DNA from: Streptomyces sp. NBC_00271
Lineage (GTDB): Bacteria > Actinomycetota > Actinomycetes > Streptomycetales > Streptomycetaceae
Direction: 5' to 3'
DNA: 64,000 bases
NCBI RefSeq assembly: GCF_036178845.1
Contig: NZ_CP108070.1
Coordinates: 7,936,001 to 8,000,000 of the forward strand
Shown here: positions 18,372 through 26,305 of the stretch, in pieces
Numbering within the stretch: the stretch's first letter is position 1
Layout of the letters: the number at the start of each line of letters is the position of its first letter
Position numbers and translations under genes: made by a program
Notes under the pieces: model-generated
What the model saw: only the letters and a program-made list of their open reading frames with translations
What the model was told of the DNA's origin: nothing
The model's database searches: none

Positions 18372-20003
18372 ATGGACGCTGTGACCCAGGTCCCCACCCC
18401 CGTCAACGAGCCGGTGCACGGCTACGCCCCCGGTTCGCCCGAGCGCGCCCGCCTGGAGGCCAAGCTCAAGGAGCTGGCGGAGAACCCGATCGAGCTGCCG
18501 ATGACCATCGGCGGCGAGAAGCGGCTCGGCGGCGGTGAGCGCTTCGAGGTCGTGCAGCCGCACAACCACAAGGCCGTCATCGGCACCGGCGCGCACGCCA
18601 CCCAGCAGGACGCGCAGGACGCCATCGACGCGGCCCTCGCCGCCGCGCCCGCCTGGCGCGCGATGTCCTTCGACGACCGCGCCGCGATCATCCTGCGCGC
18701 CGCCGAGCTGCTGGCCGGCCCCTGGCGCGAGACGCTGGCCGCCTCCACCATGCTCGGCCAGTCGAAGACCGCCCAGCAGGCCGAGATCGACTGCCCCTGC
18801 GAGCTCGTCGACTTCTGGCGCTTCAACGTCCACTACGCCCGCCAGATCCTCGCCGAGCAGCCGCCGGCGAACTCCCCGGGCGTGTGGAACCGCATGGACC
18901 ACCGTCCGCTGGAGGGCTTCGTCTACGCGATCACGCCCTTCAACTTCACGGCGATCGCGGGCAACCTGCCCACCGCTCCGGCGCTCATGGGCAACGTCGT
19001 CGTGTGGAAGCCGTCCCCGACGCAGACCCACGCCGCCGTGCTGCTGATGCAGCTCCTGGAGGAGGCGGGCCTGCCCAAGGGTGTCATCAACCTCGTCACC
19101 GGTGACGGCATCGAGGTCTCCAAGGTCGCCCTGGAGCACCGCGACCTCGCCGGCATCCACTTCACCGGCTCGACCAAGACCTTCCAGTACTTGTGGAAGA
19201 CGGTCGGCAACAACATCGAGAAGTACCGCTCCTACCCGCGTCTGGTCGGCGAGACCGGCGGCAAGGACTTCGTGGTCGCCCACCCGTCGGCGGACCGCGC
19301 GGTCCTCAAGACCGCTCTGACCCGCGGTTCCTTCGAGTACCAGGGCCAGAAGTGCTCGGCGAGCTCCCGCGCCTACGTCCCGGCCTCCATCTGGAACTCC
19401 GGTTTCAAGGAGGAGTTCGCGGCCGAGGTCGACTACCTGACCATGGGTGACGTCACCGACCTGTCGAACTTCATCGGCGCGGTCATCGACGAGCGCTCGT
19501 TCGCCAAGAACAAGGCGGCCATCGACCGCGCGAAGGCCGACCCGACCTGCACGATCGTCGCGGGCGGCTCGTACGACGACTCCGTCGGCTACTTCGTGCG
19601 CCCGACCGTCGTCGAGTGCTCGGACCCGGAGAACGAGGTCTTCACGACCGAGTACTTCGGCCCCTTCCTCGCCGTCCACGTCTACGAGGACGACAAGTAC
19701 GACGAGATGCTGACCCAGATGGAGTCGGCGTCCGACTACGCGCTCACCGGCGCGGTCATCTCCGGCGACCGCGCGGCGGCCGCGTACACGATGGAGAAGC
19801 TCCGTTACGCGGCGGGCAACTTCTACATCAACGACAAGTCGACCGGCGCCGTCGTCGGCCAGCAGCCCTTCGGCGGCGGCCGTTCCTCCGGCACCAACGA
19901 CAAGGCGGGCGCCCCGCAGAACCTGATGCGCTGGACGCTGACCCGCGCCATCAAGGAGACCCTGGTCCCGCCGACCGACTACACGTACCCGCACATGGGC
20001 TGA
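18372..20003 (+). CDS. L-glutamate gamma-semialdehyde (P5C) dehydrogenase
   Basis: This NAD-dependent aldehyde dehydrogenase converts glutamate semialdehyde (hydrated P5C) to glutamate, the second step of proline degradation. It has 543 residues. The catalytic Glu is in LVGETGGKDFVVAH and the catalytic Cys in YQGQKCSASSRAYV; the C-terminal GQQPFGGGRSSGTNDKAG motif is typical of P5CDH. A good AAAGGAG ribosome site precedes ATG 18372. It is operonic with proline dehydrogenase and followed by a terminator hairpin. Confidence 0.97.
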   Translation: MDAVTQVPTPVNEPVHGYAPGSPERARLEAKLKELAENPIELPMTIGGEKRLGGGERFEVVQPHNHKAVIGTGAHATQQDAQDAIDAALAAAPAWRAMSFDDRAAIILRAAELLAGPWRETLAASTMLGQSKTAQQAEIDCPCELVDFWRFNVHYARQILAEQPPANSPGVWNRMDHRPLEGFVYAITPFNFTAIAGNLPTAPALMGNVVVWKPSPTQTHAAVLLMQLLEEAGLPKGVINLVTGDGIEVSKVALEHRDLAGIHFTGSTKTFQYLWKTVGNNIEKYRSYPRLVGETGGKDFVVAHPSADRAVLKTALTRGSFEYQGQKCSASSRAYVPASIWNSGFKEEFAAEVDYLTMGDVTDLSNFIGAVIDERSFAKNKAAIDRAKADPTCTIVAGGSYDDSVGYFVRPTVVECSDPENEVFTTEYFGPFLAVHVYEDDKYDEMLTQMESASDYALTGAVISGDRAAAAYTMEKLRYAAGNFYINDKSTGAVVGQQPFGGGRSSGTNDKAGAPQNLMRWTLTRAIKETLVPPTDYTYPHMG

Positions 20004-20020
20004 TCAGCCCTTCTGAACCC

Positions 20021-20059
20021 GGGCCGGGAAGCCCGACCTCCGAGCAGGCTTCCCGGCCC
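20021..20059 (+). terminator. terminator after P5C dehydrogenase
   Basis: A 13-bp stem (20021-20033 with 20047-20059) closes a 13-base loop, 17 bases after the stop codon. It has no T-run. Confidence 0.75.
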
Positions 20060-20096
20060 GTCTCCATGTCCGGGCGCCTGCGGGCAGAATTTCCCC

Positions 20097-20960
20097 ATGG
20101 CCCGGACGCGAAGTGAGACGGTCGAGACCGACGACGGCGTACGTCTGTGGGCGCAGCAGTCGGGTGAAGGCCCCCCGCTCGTGCTGTGCCACGGCGGCCC
20201 CGGTCTGTGGGACATGTTCGAGGACGTGGCCGGATCACTGACGGACCGGGCCGCCGTGCACCGCTGGGACCAGCGCGGTTGCGGACGGTCGGGGCCGTGC
20301 GCCGGGCCCTGGACGAGCGAGCGGTTCGTCGCCGACCTGGAGGCCGTACGGCGGCACTTCGGGCTGGAGCGGATGACGCTGCTCGGCCATTCGTGGGGCG
20401 CGCAGCTGGCGCTGAGCTATGCGCTGGCCCATCCCGAGCGGGTGAGCGCGCTGGTCTATGTGAGCGGTACGGGGATCGGACCCGACTCCGACTGGTTCGA
20501 CGGCTTCAAGGCGAACCTCGTCGCCCGGCTCGGCGAGCGCCCCGAACGCCTGGCCCGCTGGCGCGAGTTGACGGACCGTCCGGAGCGCTCCGAGGCGGCG
20601 GAACGGGAGCGTGCGGTGCTGCAGTGGTCCGCCGAGTTCGTGGACCGCGAGCGGGACCTGGAGCAGGCCGGGCGGATGGCCGAGCGCTGGTTCGACATCA
20701 ACACCGAGTGCAACAAGGCGTTCAACGCCGAGCGGAGAAGGTCCTGGGGCACCCCGGAGCTGTACGCCGCCTGCCGACAGCTCGACCTGCCCGTGGTCGT
20801 CGTCGACGGGGCGCTCGACATCCGGCCGCGCTCGGCGGTCGACTCACTGGAGAGGGCGCTGCCCCGGGTGCGCCGGGTGATCCTGCCGGAGGCCGGGCAC
20901 CTGCCGTGGGTCGAGGACCCGAGGGGCTTTCGGGAGGCGGTGACGGCAGCGTTGCGGTGA
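20097..20960 (+). CDS. alpha/beta hydrolase, prolyl iminopeptidase-like (S33)
   Basis: This 287-aa hydrolase carries the two signatures of the S33 prolyl iminopeptidase family: an oxyanion-region HGGPG (residues about 31-35) and DQRGCGRS. The nucleophile elbow is GHSWGAQ, the likely acid is in VVDGALDIRP and the His in EAGHLPWVEDP. Release of N-terminal proline from peptides would feed the neighbouring proline catabolic genes, so context and motifs agree. It lies beyond a hairpin, so it may have its own promoter. Another small ester or amide hydrolase remains possible. Confidence 0.75.
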   Translation: MARTRSETVETDDGVRLWAQQSGEGPPLVLCHGGPGLWDMFEDVAGSLTDRAAVHRWDQRGCGRSGPCAGPWTSERFVADLEAVRRHFGLERMTLLGHSWGAQLALSYALAHPERVSALVYVSGTGIGPDSDWFDGFKANLVARLGERPERLARWRELTDRPERSEAAERERAVLQWSAEFVDRERDLEQAGRMAERWFDINTECNKAFNAERRRSWGTPELYAACRQLDLPVVVVDGALDIRPRSAVDSLERALPRVRRVILPEAGHLPWVEDPRGFREAVTAALR

Positions 20961-20991
20961 TCCGCCGTCCCTCGCCGTGGCGGAGGTGGCG

Positions 20992-21198
20992 TCAGCCGGC
21001 GAACTCCGTCCGCTCCCACCACTCGTACACGGGCAGCCTGCCCTCCGGCGTGTCCGCCTGTCGTGGGGTCGCCCTGAAGTGTTCGTATCCACCGCGCAAC
21101 TCGATCTTCACGTCCGTTCCAGGAGGCGGGACCGGGACGATCCGCTCGGGCAGATCGTCCGGGCCGCCCTCGAGCAGTGCTTTGGTCGTGTCGCTCAT
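20992..21198 (-). CDS. DUF5988 family small protein
   Basis: A 68-aa conserved actinobacterial protein of unknown function. It reads MSDTTKALLEGGPDDLP at the start and ends PVYEWWERTEFAG, which I recognise as the DUF5988 family. ATG 21198 gives the usual family start; an in-frame ATG at 21216 would add six residues. It is convergent with the hydrolase gene. No catalytic motif or membrane segment is seen. Confidence 0.8.
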   Translation of the reverse strand: MSDTTKALLEGGPDDLPERIVPVPPPGTDVKIELRGGYEHFRATPRQADTPEGRLPVYEWWERTEFAG

Positions 21199-21354
21199 GA
21201 CGTCACCGTTCCCCATGCCGGAGCCCGATGTCGCATGCCGCGCGGAGGATCAGTCGTGTGGGCGATCCACTTCTTGGCCTTCGGCGGTCGCCGGGCACGG
21301 ACGGCTCCCCCGACCCCGTTCGGGGCCAGGGGAGCGGTGGGTCGCTTCGGGGGG

Positions 21355-23289
21355 TCAGTTCTCGCAGGTCGTACGGCCTTCGTGCGCGCGACAGGCGAGC
21401 GCCGCGAAGCCGCCGTCCGCCACGACGGGTACGGCCAGCGTGCCGCCGCCCCGGACGAGGTGCGTCTCGCGCACCAGGCCCGACGGACCGTCCGTCAGGG
21501 TCTCCACCAGCCAGCGGCCCGCGCCCAGCCGCAGCGGTAGGTCGACCGTGCGGGCCGCGCCCGTGAACGTGCCGCCGATGAACCACCGGCCGTCGGCGGC
21601 GCGCCGGGCGAGGACCGCCGAGCGGCCCGGATCGCCGGTCAGCAGCCGGGTCTCCTCCCAGCGGGCGGGAAGCTGCTCCAGATAGCGGCGGGCCTCGGGC
21701 CGCGCGTCGTACGACTCCGGGGTGCCGGAGAGGTTCTGGATCCCGGACTCGTACAGGACGCTCAGGCCCAGCTCACCCGCGTCCGAGGCGACGTTCGGGC
21801 GGTACGGGCGGTGGAAGGCGCCCGGGGTGAAGTCCATGGAGCCGATGACATTGCGGGTGAAGGGGAGCGAGGCCAGCTGCTCCGCCGTGTTGTTGCGCTT
21901 CTCCTCGCCGCCGACGCCCTCCATCGACATGACCTGCGGCCAGGTGCGCTGGATGCCCTTGGGGATCGTGGAGCCGTGGAAGTTCACCATGAGGTGGTGG
22001 CGGGCCGTGGACTCCAGCACGTCGTCGTACCAGCGCATCCGCTCCTGGGACTCGGAGTCCATGAAATCGATCTTCACGCCCTTGATGCCCCAACGCGCCA
22101 GCGTGGAGAGCCACTTCTCGCGCTCGACGGGATCGGTCAGCAGGCTGTAGTGCAGCCAGACGTGGATGCCCACGCCCTTGGCCGCCGCATAGCGCACCAG
22201 CTCCGGCATCCAGCTGTCCGTCTGCCACTGCGGATCGATCACCTCCCACTCGCCGGTCTTGAAGTACCAGCCCGCGTCCACCACTTCGTACGGCCAACCG
22301 CGCTCGGCCGCGTAGTCCACGTACTTCTCCTGCGCGGCCAGGCTCTGCCCCGCCTCTTTGCCGCCCGCCAGCCAGGTCCACAGCGCCGGGCCCGGCTTGA
22401 TCCAGGACGTGTCGCGGACCCGGGACGCCGGGGCGAGGTCGTCCACGAAGGTCGACTCGGTGACGGTCGCGAGATCACCGGTGACGAGCGCGCGCCAGGG
22501 GGTGGTGAGCGGGCCGGTCGTCAGGATCGGCTCGTCGTTCCACAGACTCAGCCCGTACGTCGACGAGTCCGCGCTGTGCGTCAGGTGGGCCCCCGCGTAG
22601 GTGCCGTTGACGTCCGACTCGGCGAGCAGGGCGTAGTCGCCGTCGGCGGCGGCACCGTTGCCCCCGTCCGTCCTGAACAGGCCCTGCATCATGTACGCGC
22701 CCGCCGGCGCCGCCGCCGCGGAGTCGTAGCGGGTGAAGCGGAGCTCGTTGTCGGCGCGGTAGCCGCCGAGGAGGGCGTTCGCGCCGGTGGGCAGGGTGAA
22801 GGCGGAGGCCTCGCGCAGTACGTTGCCGTGGTTCCGCGGCAGGACGTAGCGGTAGGCGACGCCGTCACGGGCGACCCGTGTCACCAGGTCGAGCCGGGCG
22901 CCGTCGGCGGTGCGGAAGCGGAAGCGGGCCTCGGTCATGCGGGCGACACGGTCGCGGGATTTGCCGGTCGGGCTCGTGTAGCGCTCGGTGATCGTGTGTT
23001 CGGAGCGTCCGGTGAGGGTCAACCCCCGGGAGAAGTCGGTCTGTTCGGTGACCAGGCCGAGGGGGGAGGGCTCCAGGACCGTTCTGCCCTCGCGTCTCAC
23101 GGCGAGCGTGGGATGTCCGTCGGTCCGATCGAGCGCGACGACCGCCGTGGGTGAGCCGTGCGGCCCCTTCACCTCCCAGGCGGCCCGCGCCGTGGCCTCG
23201 GCGCGGGCGGGGAGCGCCGCCACCGCCGTGGCGAGCAGGGTGGAACAGAGCGTCAACACGATGGTGCGGGCCCGTAACTGGACCGACAT
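21355..23289 (-). CDS. secreted glycoside hydrolase family 97 enzyme
   Basis: A 644-aa exo-glycosidase, probably alpha-galactosidase or alpha-glucosidase-like. A Sec signal peptide covers about residues 1-31 (hydrophobic core, then LPARAEA). A GH97 N-terminal beta-sandwich follows, then a barrel (PGPALWTWLAG, YEVVDAGWYF). The likely retaining nucleophile Asp is in GVKIDFMDSES and a downstream Glu in MSMEGVGGEEK; the GH97 C-terminal domain ends the protein. An Asp in that position points to the retaining branch. It is preceded by GAAGGAGGG and a promoter with an overlapping palindrome. Confidence 0.88.
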   Translation of the reverse strand: MSVQLRARTIVLTLCSTLLATAVAALPARAEATARAAWEVKGPHGSPTAVVALDRTDGHPTLAVRREGRTVLEPSPLGLVTEQTDFSRGLTLTGRSEHTITERYTSPTGKSRDRVARMTEARFRFRTADGARLDLVTRVARDGVAYRYVLPRNHGNVLREASAFTLPTGANALLGGYRADNELRFTRYDSAAAAPAGAYMMQGLFRTDGGNGAAADGDYALLAESDVNGTYAGAHLTHSADSSTYGLSLWNDEPILTTGPLTTPWRALVTGDLATVTESTFVDDLAPASRVRDTSWIKPGPALWTWLAGGKEAGQSLAAQEKYVDYAAERGWPYEVVDAGWYFKTGEWEVIDPQWQTDSWMPELVRYAAAKGVGIHVWLHYSLLTDPVEREKWLSTLARWGIKGVKIDFMDSESQERMRWYDDVLESTARHHLMVNFHGSTIPKGIQRTWPQVMSMEGVGGEEKRNNTAEQLASLPFTRNVIGSMDFTPGAFHRPYRPNVASDAGELGLSVLYESGIQNLSGTPESYDARPEARRYLEQLPARWEETRLLTGDPGRSAVLARRAADGRWFIGGTFTGAARTVDLPLRLGAGRWLVETLTDGPSGLVRETHLVRGGGTLAVPVVADGGFAALACRAHEGRTTCEN

Positions 23290-23323
23290 CAGGAACCCTC
23301 CTTCTCGCAGTCATCTCCTGTAG

Positions 23324-23334
23324 TCATCCGATGA
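23324..23334 (-). promoter_or_regulatory. putative operator at the GH97 transcription start
   Basis: The inverted repeat TCATC-C-GATGA lies just downstream of the predicted -10 box of the GH97 gene, where a repressor would block initiation. The regulator is unknown; sugar-responsive GntR or LacI proteins are candidates. Confidence 0.45.
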
Positions 23335-23339
23335 TTGTG

Positions 23340-23368
23340 AGAGTGAAGGTGCGCAATGAGCCTGTCAA
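23340..23368 (-). promoter_or_regulatory. promoter of the GH97 gene
   Basis: On the minus strand a perfect -35 TTGACA (23363-23368) is followed after exactly 17 bases by CACTCT (23340-23345). The spacing and the -35 are those of a housekeeping sigma promoter; the -10 is weak. Confidence 0.5.
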
Positions 23369-23394
23369 GGCGTCCGACGGCATTAGAGATAGGA

Positions 23395-24351
23395 TCAATT
23401 TTCGGCGGCGCGCCCGACCTCCTCCGCCACCCGCGCCAGTGCCCCCCGCAGCCACCGGTGCGCCGGATCCGTGTCCAGTCGTACGTGCCATGCCTGGCCC
23501 GACGAGAACCCCGGCAGGTCCAGCGGAACCTCCAGCACCGCCAGCGGCATCCAGCGCGCCGCCTCCCTCGCGACCTCCGCCGGGACGAGCGCCAGGGCGT
23601 CGGTGCGCAGGACGAAGAAGCAGGCCGCGCCGTAGGTGGGGGCCGTCGCCAGGACGTCGCGGCGCAGGCCGAGCCCGGCGAGGTGTTCGTCCACCACGCT
23701 GTGCGTCCGGCCGCGCCGTGTCACCGTGATGTGCGCCAGCGCGGCGAACCGCTCCGGCGTCAGCGGCTCGCCCGCGAACTCCGCGCCGGCCCGCGCCACC
23801 GCCACCATCCGGTGTTCCTGCAGCGTCGAGGCGCGCACGTCGTGCGGCAGCGGGTCCGGCAACTCGCCCACGTCCAGGTCGACATGGGTGCGCAGATCCG
23901 CCGGGTCCTCCTCGCCCTCGGGCAGCAGCCGCAGCCGTACGCCGGGTGCCTCCCGGGCCACCAGTTCCAGCAGCGGGGCGCCGAGGGACAGGGCGGCCCC
24001 GTCGTTGGCGCGGATTCTGAACTCCCTTCGCACGGAGGAGAGTTCGACATCGGCCGGTGGTCGCAGCGCCGCCACCGCGCCCGCCAGCGCGGCCTGCACC
24101 TGAGGCTGCATCTCCCGCGCGCGGGGCGTCAGGGTCAGCCCCCGCCCCGACGGGACGAGGAGCGGGTCGCCGACCACCCGGCGCAGCCGGCCCAGGGTGC
24201 GGCTCATCGCCGAGGGGGAGACGTTCAGTTCGGCCGCCGCCCCCGCCACGCTGCCCGCGCGCAGCAGGGCGTCGAGGGCGGGCAGGAGGTTCATGTCGGG
24301 GAGGGGAGCGGTCAGCCCGGACCCGGACGACGCATGCGCTGAATGCTGCAT
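23395..24351 (-). CDS. LysR-family transcriptional regulator
   Basis: A 318-aa LysR regulator. The N-terminal winged helix is clear (MNLLPALDALLRAGSV, LNVSPSAMSRTLGRLR), followed by the substrate-binding domain with two alpha/beta lobes. ATG 24351 is used; the family consensus could also start at ATG 24294 (MNLLPALDA). It is divergent from the MFS gene starting at 24418 and likely controls it. Confidence 0.9.
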   Translation of the reverse strand: MQHSAHASSGSGLTAPLPDMNLLPALDALLRAGSVAGAAAELNVSPSAMSRTLGRLRRVVGDPLLVPSGRGLTLTPRAREMQPQVQAALAGAVAALRPPADVELSSVRREFRIRANDGAALSLGAPLLELVAREAPGVRLRLLPEGEEDPADLRTHVDLDVGELPDPLPHDVRASTLQEHRMVAVARAGAEFAGEPLTPERFAALAHITVTRRGRTHSVVDEHLAGLGLRRDVLATAPTYGAACFFVLRTDALALVPAEVAREAARWMPLAVLEVPLDLPGFSSGQAWHVRLDTDPAHRWLRGALARVAEEVGRAAEN

Positions 24352-24382
24352 GGGACGCAAGGCTACGTGAAGCAATCGGACC

Positions 24383-24395
24383 TTGTGTGCAGCAA
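24383..24395. promoter_or_regulatory. possible LysR box
   Basis: TTGTGTGCAGCAA is a T-N11-A type interrupted palindrome (TTG...CAA) in the 66-bp spacer between the divergent LysR and MFS genes, the usual place for a LysR site. Confidence 0.4.
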
Positions 24396-24417
24396 TGGGC
24401 GCCCCGAACCTGGACCC

Positions 24418-25860
24418 ATGACGGATTCTCACCCGCGCGGCACCGCGACCGCGCTCCTCGTCGCGGGCTGCTTCTTCATGGAGATGCTCGACGGCACGAT
24501 CGTGTCGACCGCTGCTCCACAGATAGCCCGGGACCTGCACACCGCCCCCACGTCCGTGGGCCTGGTCATCACCGCCTACCTGGTCACCCTCGCCGTCCTC
24601 ATCCCCCTCTCCGGCTGGCTCACCGCCCGCTTCGGCCCACGCCGGGTCTTCCTCACCGCGATCACGGTCTTCACCCTCGCCTCCCTGGCCTGCGCGTTCG
24701 CCCCGAACCTCGGCGTGCTCGTCGGCACCCGTGTGCTGCAGGGCGTCGGCGGCGCCATGATGGTGCCGGTCGGCCGGCTGGTCGTCCTGACCGGCACCGC
24801 CAAGCGGGAACTGCCGCGCATGGTCGCGTACATCGTGTGGCCCGGCCTCGTCGCCCCGGTGCTCGCGCCCCTGCTCGGGGGCCTGATCACCACGTACGCC
24901 TCCTGGCACTGGATCTTCCTGCTGAACGTGCCCCTCGGCGCGGTCGCCCTGCTCGTCGCGCGCCGCCTGATCGCGCCGGCCCCGCGGGACGAGACACCCC
25001 CGCTGGATCTCGTCGGCACCCTGCTCACCTGTACCGGTCTGGCCGCCCTGACCTGGACCGCGCACCTGCTCTCCGCCCCGACCGGAGGTGCTCCGGCGCG
25101 GACGGTGGCGGCCGGCGCGATCGCCGCCGTGGCGCTCACCGCGGCCGTACGGCATCTGCTGCGCACCCCGCACCCGCTGGTCAACCTGCGCACCCTGGAC
25201 GTCCAGTCCTTCCGCGCGTCGGCGCTCGACGGCTCGCTCTACATGGCGGTCGTCGCCGCCCTGCCCTTCCTCCTTCCGCTGCTCTTCCAGGAGGTGTTCG
25301 GCTGGAGCGCGGTGAAGTCGGGCGCGGTGGTGCTGTTCGTCTTCGTCGGGAACATCGGGGTCAAGCCCGCGACCACGTATCTGATCAACCGCTTCGGCTT
25401 CCGTCCGCTGCTGATCGTCTCCACGCTCGGGCTCGCGGTCACCACCGCGGCCTGCGCGCTGTTCACGCGGGGGACGCCGGTCGCGGTGATCGCGGTCGTC
25501 GCGGTGCTCTCCGGTGTCGCCCGTTCGGTCGGTCTCAGCGGCTACGCGACCATCGCCTTCAGCGAGACCCCGCCGGAGCGGCTGCGCGACGCCAACGCCC
25601 TCTTCGCGACCTCCCACCAACTGGCCGCGGGGCTGGGCGTGGCCGTCACCGCCCTCGCGCTGCGCGGGGGCGCGGCGCTCACGGACGGGACGCGCTCGGC
25701 GTATGCCGTCGCGTTCGTGGTGCTCGGCGTGCTGTGCCTCGTCGCGACGGCGGGCGCCCTGCGGCTGCACCCGGCGGCGGGCGATGCCGCGCGCACTGTT
25801 GTCCCAGCTCAGGGCCGTGTGACCCAATCCACCGTCTCAGATAGTAGGAAGTCCGAGTAA
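24418..25860 (+). CDS. MFS transporter, DHA2 family
   Basis: A 480-aa multi-drug type permease with about fourteen membrane segments. Motifs include MEMLDGTIVSTAAPQIA in helix 1 and SGWLTARFGPRRVF (motif A). ATG 24418 begins just before the first helix; no strong ribosome site is seen. It is divergent from a LysR gene, its likely regulator. The substrate is unknown; export of a small toxic molecule is the family default. Confidence 0.9.
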   Translation: MTDSHPRGTATALLVAGCFFMEMLDGTIVSTAAPQIARDLHTAPTSVGLVITAYLVTLAVLIPLSGWLTARFGPRRVFLTAITVFTLASLACAFAPNLGVLVGTRVLQGVGGAMMVPVGRLVVLTGTAKRELPRMVAYIVWPGLVAPVLAPLLGGLITTYASWHWIFLLNVPLGAVALLVARRLIAPAPRDETPPLDLVGTLLTCTGLAALTWTAHLLSAPTGGAPARTVAAGAIAAVALTAAVRHLLRTPHPLVNLRTLDVQSFRASALDGSLYMAVVAALPFLLPLLFQEVFGWSAVKSGAVVLFVFVGNIGVKPATTYLINRFGFRPLLIVSTLGLAVTTAACALFTRGTPVAVIAVVAVLSGVARSVGLSGYATIAFSETPPERLRDANALFATSHQLAAGLGVAVTALALRGGAALTDGTRSAYAVAFVVLGVLCLVATAGALRLHPAAGDAARTVVPAQGRVTQSTVSDSRKSE

Positions 25861-25862
25861 CT

Positions 25863-25940
25863 GTGGAGACAGATGCCCCTTCCTCGCTTAGTTTTGTAGG
25901 AGCCGAACGTCTCGCTAGACCAAGCGAATGGCGGTCGTGA
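25863..25940 (+). CDS. possible 25-aa leader ORF
   Basis: A short frame from GTG 25863 reads VETDAPSSLSFVGAERLARP and then SEWRS before TGA at 25938-25940. It begins two bases after the MFS stop and ends four bases before a nested stem-loop. Whether it is translated is unknown. I list it because the ORF, stem-loop and downstream 42-aa gene together look like a regulated leader. Confidence 0.3.
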   Translation: METDAPSSLSFVGAERLARPSEWRS

Positions 25941-25943
25941 GCC

Positions 25944-25979
25944 GGAGCCCCTGGCAGGCAACCCCTGCGGCACCGCTCC
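25944..25979 (+). promoter_or_regulatory. nested stem-loop in the leader of the 42-aa gene
   Basis: An outer stem GGAGC (25944-25948) / GCTCC (25975-25979) encloses a hairpin GCAGG (25954-25958) / CCTGC (25964-25968) with loop CAACC. The segment GGCAACCCC recalls SAM-clan riboswitches only superficially, and I cannot assign a class. It lies about 90 bases upstream of ATG 26068. Confidence 0.4.
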
Positions 25980-26067
25980 CCCGCCCCCGGCGTCTCGTAT
26001 CCCTCCCTCATCGCACTTCCGGTGGTCCGTTCAGGGCCGCTTTCCGGAGGCAAGGAGTCGATTCATC

Positions 26068-26196
26068 ATGGCCGAGACGACCGTCCGCCGAGTCCGCCAC
26101 GTGTCCCGCAGCAGCGAGTCCGACCGCAAGAACGCGGCCGCCGCCCTCCAGCGCGCCCTCGACCGCAGGGACAACGGCGGCGAGACGGGTCACTGA
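26068..26196 (+). CDS. 42-aa basic small protein
   Basis: This short gene starts at ATG 26068, ten bases after CAAGGAG. It encodes MAETTVRRVRHVSRSSESDR, then KNAAAALQRALDRRDNGG and a short tail ETGH. The product is charged and predicted helical (AAALQRALDRR) with no signal or membrane segment. A structured 5' leader precedes it. I do not recognise a function. Confidence 0.6.
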   Translation: MAETTVRRVRHVSRSSESDRKNAAAALQRALDRRDNGGETGH

Positions 26197-26305
26197 CCCG
26201 CCCGCACCACACCACCCTCATACCGGGAGCCGCACCCGCACGGGGTGCGGCGCGGGGGTTCACGCCCCGCGCCGCACCTCGGAGTGCTCAGCCGCCGCCG
26301 TGTGC

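Noticed and set aside
25938..25980. SAM-clan riboswitch (GGTCGTGAG ... GGCAACCC)
   Set aside because: Only short stretches agree; I cannot fold the required core with its pseudoknot, so I list only the stem-loops.
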